From assembly GCF_000760515.2 (NCBI RefSeq), contig NW_013546137.1:1-20993 (forward strand): a stretch of 20,993 bases of DNA, given 5' to 3'. The notes under the pieces were generated by a model, which worked only from the letters and a program-made list of their open reading frames with translations, did no database searches and was not told the origin of the DNA. The first letter of the stretch is position 1. Each line of letters starts with the position of its first letter. The translations under genes and the position numbers were made by a program. Of this stretch, positions 8,554 through 18,072 are shown one piece after another. This DNA is from Mitosporidium daphniae. Its lineage: Eukaryota; Microsporidia.

Positions 8554-10461
8554 TCAAGATGCCGAAAACTCGCTGGGCAATGGCCGCTTCACGCCAGCCC
8601 TAAATGCAGCTTTTCGTTCGATGGCGGCTCTTTCTGATTTTGTTCCTTGAGAAGATGGATGCCCGCCATAAATTACAGAAAGAGATCCGACTTCACCTGG
8701 AGTCTCTCGAAGGCCAAAAGATTTTGCATAATGCCCCAAGTGCAATTTTTTGGGGTGCACTCCGGCTCGTCTAATAGATATGGGATAGGTGGCATATGCT
8801 CTAAGGGACGCTATGAACGCTTTTTTTGCCTTATCCAAAAGAGTCATTTCCCGAGTACAAATATCGTGGTTGGGAGTTTTTCTGTTCTCATTGCTGCCTG
8901 AATAGATGGTTGAATCGATGATGGAAATCCATTTGTAGCATTCGGATCTTTTGTCAAATGCCGTGTTGTCCTCTTCATCTTTTACACTAAAAGACTGATC
9001 GATTTTGAGATTTTGGGGACAAATTTTTTCATCACAATCGTCGGACGCACTGGACAAACACAAAGCAGAACGAATCGGCTCCTCTTCGTTTGGCATCAGA
9101 AGCAATACGGCGTCCCCGCTACCTTGCCACCGAGCGGTGCGGCCAATTTTGTGCTTGTATTCGGACAAATCAAGCGGTGCATCCCATTGGAGGACAAGTT
9201 GTAGTTGCGGGAAATCGAGGCCTCGAGCCCCCACACTTGTAGTGATGAGAAGAAAGCTTTCTGACGACGAAAATTTCCTAAACTCCTCGATAACATGTGC
9301 CCTTTGAGTTGATGTCTGAGAACCGTGAAGCTTGAATATCTTGGTGTTGAGGAGGGCATTGTGGTTGATGTCTGTGCATGGCGGGCTTTTGGATTGAGGA
9401 TAGTTTTTNGAAGAAGGNGCGGTATTTTTAGACGCTGGCTCTTGCCTGGCCCTCCCTCCTTCACCGGCAGCGAGCTTTCCATTCCTTTCTTCGACGGAAT
9501 TCCTATCTACGAGGGAAGTTAGCAGCGAATACAAAAATTCAACCGTGTCGCAAGTAGATACAAATAAAATCGATTGAATGTGCGGCTTTTTCTTGATATT
9601 TTTGGACTCAACTAACGGGTTTGCTTGGATGCCGTTACCGATATTACTGCCGGTGCCCTTCCATCGTGAAAATAAGGACAAAAGAGCAGCCAATCTGTAC
9701 TTTGTTGGGATGGTGGTTATCCATTGATTTAAATTCGAAGTCTTCTGCATGCACTGCTCCTCTTTCACGGGCTCAACATCATGAGGCAGCGGCTGCCGAA
9801 TAGCATGGGATTTTTCCTTTGCCAGAGAAATCAACACACTATCAGAAGAAAGGGGGAAGCCTCCGATTTCAGAAAGTCGCTTGGGCAAAGTTGCAGAAAC
9901 AAGGACAAGCTTCCAACCGGTCCTATTTCGTTTGGAATCGATTAGGGAAAGTAATGTTTTCAGTGTTTCCTTGGCGTTTTTGTCATACAGGTACCTGTCA
10001 GCCTCTTCGATGACAACCCACTTTAGCTTTGTCAGATTCCATGAGGACGTCTTTTCAAGATGATCTGCAAGCCTTCCAGGCGCTCCAATGACAATTGAAA
10101 CGCCCGACCGCAATCTTGCCTTTTCTTTTTGACGAGAGCTGCCCGAAAGCAAGGCCCCACACACAAAATGCGGAAGTTTTCTGGAAAATTTTGAGGAAAC
10201 AGTCTCAAGTTGAACTGACAGCTCGCGTGTAGGAGTGATGATAAGCGCATGAGTACCCTCTGTTCTGGTACTGTCCACCAACTCGTTGACAATAGGAATC
10301 AAATAGGCAAGGCTTTTTCCAGACCCAGTGGGACTTGATATTAACAGGTCCTTTTGCAGCTTTGGGTTTTTCTCCAACACCAGCTGCTGGATCGGCGTGA
10401 GAAACGGAAACCCAAATTTATCTCGTAGTACCACCTGAAGAGAATTATGAAGGCATTCCAT
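8554..10461 (-). CDS. DEAD-box RNA helicase DDX31/Dbp7-like, with EEAD in motif II
   Basis: Single exon, 635 aa from ATG 10461. A longer in-frame ATG at 10515 would overlap the divergent SDR start, so I prefer 10461. Motifs in order: Q-motif FPFLTPIQ, I PTGSGKS (44-50), Ia PTREL, Ib APGR, II EEAD (152-155), III SATL, V GARGLDFP, VI HKIGRTAR. The RQKEKARLRSG insertion before motif Ib and the C-terminal block AYATYPISIRRAGVHPKKLHLGHYAKSFGLRE identify the Dbp7/DDX31 subfamily, nucleolar helicases of 60S ribosome assembly. The first Asp of DEAD is Glu (codon GAA at 10008-10006), which is unusual because this residue helps bind Mg-ATP. Two N bases (9410, 9418) fall in a low-complexity linker after motif IV, so that stretch is poorly defined. 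There is no intron, unlike most neighbours. Confidence 0.9.
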   Translation of the reverse strand: MECLHNSLQVVLRDKFGFPFLTPIQQLVLEKNPKLQKDLLISSPTGSGKSLAYLIPIVNELVDSTRTEGTHALIITPTRELSVQLETVSSKFSRKLPHFVCGALLSGSSRQKEKARLRSGVSIVIGAPGRLADHLEKTSSWNLTKLKWVVIEEADRYLYDKNAKETLKTLLSLIDSKRNRTGWKLVLVSATLPKRLSEIGGFPLSSDSVLISLAKEKSHAIRQPLPHDVEPVKEEQCMQKTSNLNQWITTIPTKYRLAALLSLFSRWKGTGSNIGNGIQANPLVESKNIKKKPHIQSILFVSTCDTVEFLYSLLTSLVDRNSVEERNGKLAAGEGGRARQEPASKNTXPSXKNYPQSKSPPCTDINHNALLNTKIFKLHGSQTSTQRAHVIEEFRKFSSSESFLLITTSVGARGLDFPQLQLVLQWDAPLDLSEYKHKIGRTARWQGSGDAVLLLMPNEEEPIRSALCLSSASDDCDEKICPQNLKIDQSFSVKDEEDNTAFDKRSECYKWISIIDSTIYSGSNENRKTPNHDICTREMTLLDKAKKAFIASLRAYATYPISIRRAGVHPKKLHLGHYAKSFGLRETPGEVGSLSVIYGGHPSSQGTKSERAAIERKAAFRAGVKRPLPSEFSAS

Positions 10462-10474
10462 GGGTTTCAAAAAA

Positions 10475-10493
10475 TTAATTTTCCAAAAATTAA
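10475..10493. promoter_or_regulatory. 8-bp inverted repeat in the 32-bp DDX31/SDR divergent promoter
   Basis: TTAATTTT and AAAATTAA flank a 3-bp spacer and end immediately before the SDR ATG (10494). The whole space to the DDX31 ATG (10461) is 32 bp. Like the BI-1/URM1 palindrome, the symmetric element has TTAA ends and abuts the plus-strand ATG. AT-rich palindromes arise easily by chance, so the functional claim is weak. Confidence 0.3.
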
Positions 10494-11485
10494 ATGCCAC
10501 TTGAACTGTGTGCAATAGTTGTTTGTTGCTGCCTTGGCTTTGGATTTCTTTTTTATCGCAAATTTCTCTTCAAATACGATTGCATTGACACAATAAGGGA
10601 CGGCACAATCAGGTATGTTGTCGTAGGAGGCTCTTCAGGCGTAGGGAGGCAGGTTTCAAAAGACCTGGTTTCCAAGTACGGTGCTAAACTCGTAATTGTT
10701 ATCGACGTTAACGAATTTGATGATCATGATGCCATTTATGCCGATTCCATCCGATTCGTAAAATGCGACATTTCAAACGTATCGCAGGTTCAACAGGCTC
10801 TCAAAAATTTGTCCAGTGCCTTACTGGTACTGAGACATTCGCTCAAGTGTAGGGCCATCCAGCGGTACTAGTTCTATCCGCAGCCATAGCTTACCCCTCT
10901 TTGATTGATTATAGCTCGTCGTCTTCGATTATCAACGAAACCAGAAACCTCCACACGATCTTATCGGTCAATACAGTTGGAATCATCTCATTTCTTTATC
11001 TATTTACGCTTAATGTCCAAAGTGCATTTCACGTTATTGTTCTTTCCTCTTGCCTGGGATTATCTGGCGTGGGAAATTGGTCTGCATATTGCACCGCCAA
11101 GTCCGGTCTGATCTCTGCATTGGAATCGTTCAGGAGAGATCCCGAAATTATAAAGCTACGCATCAAGACGACGCTATATTGCCCGTTTTTTATTCACGAT
11201 TCTCCATTGTTTTCTAAATACCACCTGATGTTTTTTTGGAGCTGGCTCTTCAAACCAATATCGCTTGCTCGCATCTCAACGTCCATAATTCACGAATCGT
11301 TGAGGATTTCGCCATCTAACCACGAACTATGGATGCCTTGGTTTGTATATTTTGCCCAGATTCTTAGGCTCTTTCCCACATTCGCTTATGATTTTGTTTT
11401 TCAGGTAAAATGACATCGTGCTTTCAACGTTTAGGTTTCTGGCGCTAACAATACCATTTCAGCACGTAAAATTTACGAGAATTAA
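10494..11485 (+). CDS. Short-chain dehydrogenase/reductase, SDR16C (retinol dehydrogenase-like) type, three exons
   Basis: Exons 10494-10826, 10853-11404 and 11435-11485 give 311 aa. Introns are 26 and 30 nt. An N-terminal hydrophobic segment (about residues 5-28) suggests an ER or lipid-droplet membrane anchor. The nucleotide-binding motif is GGSSGVG near 44-50. The catalytic elements are Ser 176/177 in VIVLSSCLG, Tyr190 and Lys194 (YCTAK). IKTTLYCPFFI matches the SDR16C 'KTTLVCPYFI' block. The usual NNAG is replaced by SAAI (about 120-123). The third exon adds a tail (SGANNTISARKI) resembling the family C-terminus; without the second intron the protein ends three residues after the exon. 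Relatives oxidise or reduce retinoids, steroids or acylglycerone-type lipids; the substrate cannot be told from sequence. Confidence 0.82.
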
Positions 11486-11546
11486 ATTTACAAATGTATT
11501 TAAAATTTAATGGCAACTTTTGCCTTTGATTGGTTTATTTTACATT

Positions 11547-12304
11547 ATGCCCCCAAATTCCGATCCGGAAATATATGACGGGCCTCGGATCAAGATTCCC
11601 CTTGCCTCGTCAATCGAGCCAACGGTCGATATTTGTTCGGGCGTAAACTTTACGCCGAAAAAGCCGCATTGCGAAGGTCGCGCCTATTTTTCGGATGGAA
11701 ATTCATGCTCCAATTTCACCCCACTGAAGAAACATGTTTCGTTTCCCGAGAACCACCCATTTGCCGATCTGAATGGCACCGCGTTTTTGAAGCATTCGCT
11801 GTTGTTGATGACACCCATTTCGCCAATCGACTCCAAAAACAATGGCCTGCTTTCGGACATCGAGTCTGAAGTACTTTTTTCATCCAACAGCCAACATGGC
11901 GCCTGTTTTTACGAAAACTCAAAGTCGGATATTTCGTATTGCGAAATTTATCCATTTGCCGATGATGATGCGACCAAATTCGCGGAATCCTCGTCGGTGC
12001 AAAAATTAAACGCACTTTTTGGCGAAGAAACGACCGATGACACGCCGCGTTGGGCTCTTTTTTATATCCTCATGTTCTACGAGACATCACGGAGACGTAT
12101 CTAAAAAATTCCAAACAGGAATATGTATATATTGACGATGAACCGGGGCCCCTGCCAGAAGCATTGAGTAACGAAACTCAACATGGAACAATGGAAAGTG
12201 CTCGGCAATTTCCCTCTCATCACAACCGCCTCCCCCTGCATGAGGATTACCTTCCCGTGCTTCCTGGCCGATTTTCTACGGCCGGCCGAAGAGGCTTTCG
12301 ATGA
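11547..12304 (+). CDS. Unidentified low-complexity protein with CDK-like and PP1-docking-like motifs
   Basis: I do not recognise this gene. ATG 11547 opens 167 codons to a probable 35-nt intron (12049-12083, GTTGGG...CTACGAG); the frame then runs from 12084 to TGA at 12302-12304 (240 aa). Without that intron it ends at 12104 (185 aa after this ATG). A second possible 31-nt intron (12168-12198) would switch frame and end at 12371, overlapping PMS1 by 33 nt. The protein is polar, Ser/Asp-rich and probably disordered. It contains NFTPKK and NFTPLKK (S/T-P-x-K sites), KKHVSF (RVxF-like), and two PFAD motifs (HPFADLN, YPFADDD). These suggest a phosphorylated regulatory or scaffold protein. An ATG at 11510 starts a 22-codon upstream frame overlapping this start. 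Confidence 0.5.
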
Positions 12305-12338
12305 TCACTTTAAACGCAGTGTTACCGTGTTTTCTGGA

Positions 12339-14736
12339 TTATTGCATCTCTTTATTGCTTTTGTAGACTAATTTCTTTAACAGCCTCACCGTGGGCCTTC
12401 CATGCGGACAATTCTAAAGAATAAATCAAAAACCAATTCTCACCCAAGGCTGGTCTAGTGTAGATAAATTCCTTACAATTTTTGTCATCTGCTTTTTATT
12501 AAGAGGAGTTCCAATCATCACGGAGCTCCTGCATGCTTTGGTGGCGGCAAATTTCTTCATTCTATCACTAAATGTTATTTTAGAAGCAACGCCGGCATCA
12601 ATAGTGTTATCTGAAAGCTGTTCCAGGAGTTCATGTATGTCTTCCGTAGACGGCGGAAATGGAAGCGAAGGCATTCCTGTCCATAAAACCACGGGATCCA
12701 GATTATTCCCCGACGATGCAATCAGAAAGGTGAATCCAAGACTTTCAAGTTCCTTTTGATACTTTGTCAAAACCAATCCCTCCATCGGAGATAAGCTCAA
12801 TGAAATGGGACTAAAATAAAAAGGTAAAAAGAACAAACCTCAACAGCTTTTGGTGGGGAGCGGCCGTTGCAGATCCCATTTTCAGGGAAGACTTTATGGC
12901 CTCGTAGTTGAATTTTTCATCGCACGCATGCTGATCACAAATGTACAGCAGCTTTTCGTTTTCAGCCTTAGAAATGGAGCACAAAATAAATCCGTGGTTA
13001 AACTGGCCAACCACATCCATGTGCAGGAAATCTTCTTTCGTGAGAATATAGACGCATTTCATATCCGAAATCGACGAGTCCTCCGAGGAAGATTTACTGG
13101 TCATTAAGGTCGATATCTCGGAGCGTTCCACTGATGAGGTATTGAGAACTCCCGTATGGGAAGCTTTGATTGGGTTTGAAACCGCTTGAAAAGGAGAATT
13201 TGTTTGGTCTTCCAAGGGAAAGCCATTAGTGGTGGCAAAAATACCACCATTCGTTGCTTTAACAAAAGGGGTGGCTATTTCCTTAGCTCCCTCAACGTGC
13301 ATTGATGTTTTCTTGTTCGCTTCAAGCGAACAAGCAAGCAATCGGTTGCTAAAGATGCCTGAATCCTGAAAAGGCTCTTTCCCCTCCATATTGCCTTCCA
13401 ATATGGAGGACTGTTTGTTGCCAGGTTCCGAAGGAGGCATGATGCTCTCACCGGAATGGAAAAAGGAAAGAATGTTTTGAGACGCGCATTTTGGGAATAC
13501 TCCTTGAGGTTTGGAAGATGCACATGAGACCTCGGTAATGGGATATGACAGAGAGAGGAATTTGTCTTTCAGCTGCAACGTAAGCATATCATATATGTAG
13601 TTTTCATTGGTGATAGAGACGGTCCTTTTATCTGGCGTAAAGTTCACATCGACCAAAAGTGGACACAGCTCCAAGAATAGAATAAAAAACGGCTTTACGA
13701 ATACATTAAAATCGTCCCTCAACAGGCGGGTTAGCCTTTTCGAGAACACTGGGGGAAACAGACATGGACGCCGGTTGATGAAGAAATACTCTCTCAACTT
13801 GAAATCCTCGCATTGCTTCTTGAGCAAAGAAAATGGGTTGATAAAATAGCCTTTCATCGTGACAGGGGGGATACTTGATATCTGCTCCTTGCTAAAAAAC
13901 AGCGGGAAATAATCCTCGACCAGCTCGACCGAAATCTCGATCGGTATTAGATTTGAAAAGACGTCGGTGCCAAAAATCACGCCAATAACGTGGTCCAATG
14001 AGCGACCGTGGTCTTGTGGGATTGAAAAAAGCGAAACGGCGCTAAAAGATAACCAAACAACACACCTACGATTTCGTAGCGCTTGGCGCAAGTTGCGAGC
14101 AGGAAATCCCAAGAGACGGTCTGGAAAGCAAATACGACTCTATGAGTCTTGTCAGCATGTTCATCTCCTTGTGGATGTTCTTCTTCATCTCCAAAAGCCG
14201 GACCGGTAGCATGTTGAAAAGGCCTTCAGCGATGATTGTCGTTCCCTTCTGTAGATTATGATGGGGCTATTTAAATGGTACGTCTAGCGGCAGTGTGTGG
14301 ATCTTTTCCATGGTCTGGGTGGAGGCGTTGAATTTGTATTTGAACCCAACTTCAGAAGCCTCCTGCCTCGTCAGAATGTAAAAGGCCGAGCAGAGCGATG
14401 CGATGGAATTCAATGCTTCGCCTCGAAACCCAAATGTTGCAAGTGACGAAAGATCGTCGATGGAGCTTATTTTGCTGGTGACGTTTCTCCTGCAAATAAG
14501 AAGAGCATCGTGCTCCGAAATGCCAGTTCCATTGTCCTTGACAATCAATCGGGAAAGCCCGCCCTCGGATAAAGAGATCTCTAGCAGTTGTTGATGAACA
14601 GCGAGCGCATACCTATACATGTGCCGTTGCTGTCGATCGAGTTTTCAAGAAGCTCTTTAATTGCACCATTGACGGACGTTATCACCTGGCCGGAGCAAAG
14701 GGCTCTTACACATTTGTCGCCCAGGACATAAGACAT
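12339..14736 (-). CDS. PMS1: MutL homologue PMS1 (human PMS2 type), mismatch-repair endonuclease subunit, six exons
   Basis: Exons in order: 14736-14613, 14580-14282, 14248-14070, 14041-12839, 12810-12444 and 12413-12339 (748 aa). Introns are 32, 33, 28, 28 and 30 nt. The GHKL ATPase has ENSID (31-35), DNGTGI (57-62) and TFGFRGEAL (90-98), then GTTIIAEGLFNMLPVR, FFINRRP and NFTPDKR. The C-terminal domain has the metal-binding endonuclease motif DQHA-x2-E-x4-E (570-581, DQHACDEKFNYE), KACRSSVMIG and NCPHGRP. In the family it pairs with MLH1 as MutL-alpha and nicks the daughter strand in mismatch repair. Motifs are intact, so activity is expected. Both ends of the protein appear only after splicing; NCPHGRP lies in the last, 75-nt exon. 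The start lies 20 bp after the VPS34 stop on the same strand. Confidence 0.94.
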
Positions 14737-14756
14737 AAAAAGGACAAATTTGCAAT

Positions 14757-17431
14757 TTATTTTTTCCAATATTGCGACCACCTGTGAAGGGTATCGATAA
14801 CCTTGGGAAATAAATTATTTATGGCCTCTTGAATGTCTTTCTGGAACTTTTCAAGGGCTTTTTCTTCGTTGTATACATAAAGAAAATCATCGAAGCAATC
14901 AATGGAGCGGTCCGTGTGTTTAAAGAGGGGATTGGGGTCTGCAATTGCAACCTCTATATACAGTCTTTTCAATACAAATTCTTCTGGGTCCACATTGTAG
15001 CCGCCGACGCAGGAAAAGTTATCCACAAGGGTGATTCCCTTCAAGGCAACCAAAAGTTCACGAGTGTTTCTTCGAAGGATGGAAAAAAATTGAAGACACC
15101 TGTTTTCAAATATCGGATACAACTCTCCCTCAGCCATGTCATTGTTGCAGGTGAAAATCGAGATTTTCATTTTAAGCGGCTCCACCATCTCTTTGCACAG
15201 CTTCATTTGAGGTGCGAATGGTTTTGGATCTCTTCCAAACAAATAGCCATAATCGATGTGGAATAGCTCGCCTAAATGCCCTAATAAGCGAACCGACTTG
15301 CTCTTACCATCTTTGGAAAGCAAAATGTTATCCAAATGCCTATCGCCAACGCCAAGAACAAACGTGATGACGCAATAAAATGCGCAAGAGTCGATAAAGT
15401 TCCGTATAAACGGGAGGAGGCCATCGGGGCCCAATTGCGTTTGCTGGAAATCAAAGGAATCGGAAAGCTTCCGGAGAAAATATGGAATCAACGAGTAGTC
15501 ATCTCTGTCCAAGATTGCGGCCAGATTTTCAGAATCAATGCATTCTATGATTCCCTCAAGACGAGGGTGAGAAGAAATGGGGAGAACGTTGTATTTGCGT
15601 ACCGAGAAGCCCGGCTCCTCCAGATATTTTGATATCAGTCGCTCGCACCATTGGATGAACACAAGTACTCCCCGATCAATGGAAAGGTTATCGCCAGCCT
15701 TAAATATAATTGAGTATGGTTGGCCCGTATCTAACACAAACGAGATACGGAATGGAGATTGCTGGCTCTTGTATATGTGTAGAGAGTCTAGAATTAAAGG
15801 CAAGTAAAGACCTGGGATAATTTCAACCACGTTGATTGAGCAGTCAAAGGGAAGCGGGATTGGCGGATTGAACGTCAATAGACCCTTACTGGCGAGCAGA
15901 CGAAGCTTTGACCTGATTTTCGAAATCTATAAAAAAGGCGACAAAAGAAATACTTTGTCCTCTCTAGAGTCGTTTCTACGCGATATTTTGTATGCAATCT
16001 TCTTCAGAATGTCAATCAGGTAGGTTTGGCGCTTCAGCGTTCGAAGCACAGCCTGGGATCAGGAACATGCCAAACTTACTTGATCGATTGACCGCATAAA
16101 TTGCTCCAGCAAAGAAGGCGCCTCAACCTTTACAACCCAATACAGCGGCAAAATAAAGCCACAACTGTCTTGTCCCAGCAGCAGCAGAAAGTGAAACAGA
16201 CTCTCTTTATGCTGGGCAGGAACCAGATTTCTACAAATGAAACATGATGGGGGCGATGATGATGTACAGCTTCTTTTCGACCACCAGAGACTTGGATAGA
16301 TAGGGAATAAACTTTAGCAACCGAGCGCAAAGAAGTTGGGAATTCCTCTTTTTGATGGAAAACAGCGAGGATGTACAAAACGACCACACTTCGTGGCGCT
16401 TGTTCAAAGTTTGGTCAAGTAGCAGCGAGAAAATGACGACCAATACTTTATCGAGATCCTCTTCCTCCATTTGGTATTTGAGCAGAGAAAGCGGAAACAC
16501 GCCGTTTGGCGGCGAAATGTCCAGAAAAGATCTCCACAACAACGGCAGTGTCTACAAGTAAACAGCACAGGAAAAACCAAAACAAATTGCGACAAATATT
16601 CCTTGTATTTCCAAATGAAGAACGAATCGGCCTTTGATGTCGTGGCAAATGGGAAGCTAGAAAATAGCCACTACATAAAGACTGAAACTTACATGGAGCT
16701 TGGACAGAACTTCGGGGTCCTTTTCCTCGACCTTCATACTGGAGGCTCGAAACACGAGGTTGAATGAAGCAAACATCGCCTCCTCCATGGTCTCGATTAG
16801 CTTGCAAACTTTGAGCTTGAAAATCGGAGAAATTTCGTCCTCGTGCACGCTTGCATCGATGTTTGCCAAAAATTCCGAGTTAGCAGCAGATGGCAGCCAT
16901 TTAACTTTGTCGAAAAATTCCAACAATCCCTCGTTGATCGACATCGGATATGAAAGCGCGTTTTTGAGCACCAAAAACTTGAAGTTCGATTTAAACCGCA
17001 AACATTGAAGCATCAGTTTCGATCCGCTCAAATTGAAAAGGCATTCTGCAATGATTTTGACACTTCCCGGAATGAAGGCATATCCAGGAAACAGGCCTGG
17101 ATCGTTTGCCAGGATTAAATAGAACTTTACATTTTGCCACGAGATATGTATGATATCTTCACAAGCGAATCTACGCATAAAGTATAACCAGCTTTCCAAC
17201 TTGTAGGCAAACGAAATGTACCCGTCTTGCTGATGTGCACATCTCAGGTCATATGTCTCCAAAAGAAGCGGATTGGAGATGTAAAATATTCTGTACTCCA
17301 TCTGGCTTAAAATGACCATTTGTATGCGCTCTGGAAGTAGTCTACAACGGCAAAAGCAAAATATGCTAACCCTACATCGGACGGAACGCATGCGCCGGAA
17401 ACGTGGAACCTACAAGCTTAGAAATCAACAT
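14757..17431 (-). CDS. VPS34: Class III phosphatidylinositol 3-kinase VPS34, seven exons, shortened C2 domain
   Basis: Exons in order: 17431-17376, 17341-16693, 16670-16584, 16551-16268, 16230-16080, 16052-15954 and 15926-14757 (831 aa). Introns are 34, 22, 32, 37, 27 and 27 nt. It makes PI3P for autophagy and endosomal sorting. The C-terminal lipid kinase has YSIIFKAGDNL, catalytic loop GVGDRHLDN, HIDYGYLFGRDPKPF (HIDYG for the usual HIDFG), KLCKEMVE, and the terminal helix ending QYWKK. The helical domain has FIWKYKEYL and ILPLYWVVKVE. The C2 half retains LPERIQMVILS, YDLRCAHQQDG and a WLDRL-like region, but roughly the first 100 residues of a normal VPS34 C2 domain have no room before the divergent L11 gene. 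The first exon is uncertain: 17319 is an alternative start without it (805 aa). The 22-nt intron (16671-16692) is the shortest inferred here. Confidence 0.9.
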
Positions 17432-17485
17432 TGACGTCACAGTTCAAGGCGCATTAAAGAAACACATTTTTTCAATTAAATTTTT
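17432..17485. promoter_or_regulatory. 54-bp divergent promoter of VPS34 and MRPL11
   Basis: This is the space between the preferred VPS34 start and the L11 ATG. The L11-proximal half is A/T-rich (CAATTAAATTTTT). A TGACGTCA palindrome (17432-17439), a CRE/ATF-like octamer, lies at the VPS34 edge. If VPS34 starts at 17319 the promoter is 166 bp and also includes CTAACCCTA (17366-17374). Confidence 0.35.
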
Positions 17486-17956
17486 ATGGCCAAGCCAGCG
17501 TCGGGAAGGGCCGCCGCCAGTCTCAACTCGGTGGTAAAGTTGGTCCTCAATGCAGGGGGCGCAAGTGCGGCCCCGCCCGTGGGGCCGGCGCTCGGCCAGC
17601 GGGGCGTTAAGGCGATCGAATTTGCAAAGCAATTCAATGAGCAGTCAAAAAAATACACGCCCGGAATACCGCTGCAGACAATCATCGCCGTCAAGGCAGA
17701 CAAATCTTTCTCTTTCACCATCCGGCCGCCAACAACATCATATCTGCTGAAGAAGGCATCGGGGCTTTTTGCAATGAATGTTGTCGGCTCGACTTCTCTT
17801 TTGGTTGGCCAGATTTCTCCACAGCAGCTTTATGAGATTTCAAAGGTCAAGGCAACAGACCCCTCATTTGCGGGCCTTCCGCTTGAACATGTGTTTTCCA
17901 TGGTGACAAGCTGTGCCCGGGCCATGGGGCTTGAAGTTGTCAAGTTCCATTCGTAA
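17486..17956 (+). CDS. MRPL11: Mitochondrial large-subunit ribosomal protein L11 (uL11m)
   Basis: Single exon, 156 aa, starting at an ATG preceded by AATTAAATTTTT. The uL11 signature is clear: PPVGPALGQRGV near residues 31-42, FAKQFNEQSKKYTPGIPL, FTIRPPTTSYLLKKASG and a C-terminal RNA-binding domain. The sequence is of the bacterial/mitochondrial type, not cytosolic L12. It therefore belongs to the mitochondrial ribosome, where L11 forms the GTPase-associated stalk base with 23S-type rRNA. The short Ala/Ser/Arg-rich N-terminus could act as a targeting sequence. GC content is visibly higher than in neighbours at the 5' end (Ala/Gly/Pro-rich), which fits the protein composition. Its presence indicates an organelle that still translates. 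It is divergent from VPS34 with 54 bp between starts. Confidence 0.93.
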   Translation: MAKPASGRAAASLNSVVKLVLNAGGASAAPPVGPALGQRGVKAIEFAKQFNEQSKKYTPGIPLQTIIAVKADKSFSFTIRPPTTSYLLKKASGLFAMNVVGSTSLLVGQISPQQLYEISKVKATDPSFAGLPLEHVFSMVTSCARAMGLEVVKFHS

Positions 17957-18072
17957 TGGAGACCATTTAGATCAATAAAACCCAAAGTTCAATATTTTAT
18001 GTAATGTAAAGGAGATACCCGCATCGTGGATCGCTAGCATGTACCCGGTGGTTTAGTCGCCAGGATATGCAG
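17957..18072. other. 116-bp spacer between convergent MRPL11 and V-ATPase e genes
   Basis: An AATAAA-like element (ATCAATAAAACC near 17970-17981) shortly after the L11 stop may serve as a polyadenylation signal. No frame or RNA family is recognised in the rest. Confidence 0.3.

Noticed and set aside
9405-9420. Possible frameshift or broken gene in DDX31 around the N bases
   Set aside because: The frame continues on both sides with motifs IV, V and VI intact; the Ns are single ambiguous bases in a variable linker.
17319-17391. VPS34 start at the in-frame ATG 17391, reading MRSVRCRVSIFCFCRCR
   Set aside because: The Cys/Arg-rich stretch is implausible; a 34-nt GTAGGG...TTGTAG intron replaces it with a sequence that fits the C2 domain better, though 17319 remains possible.
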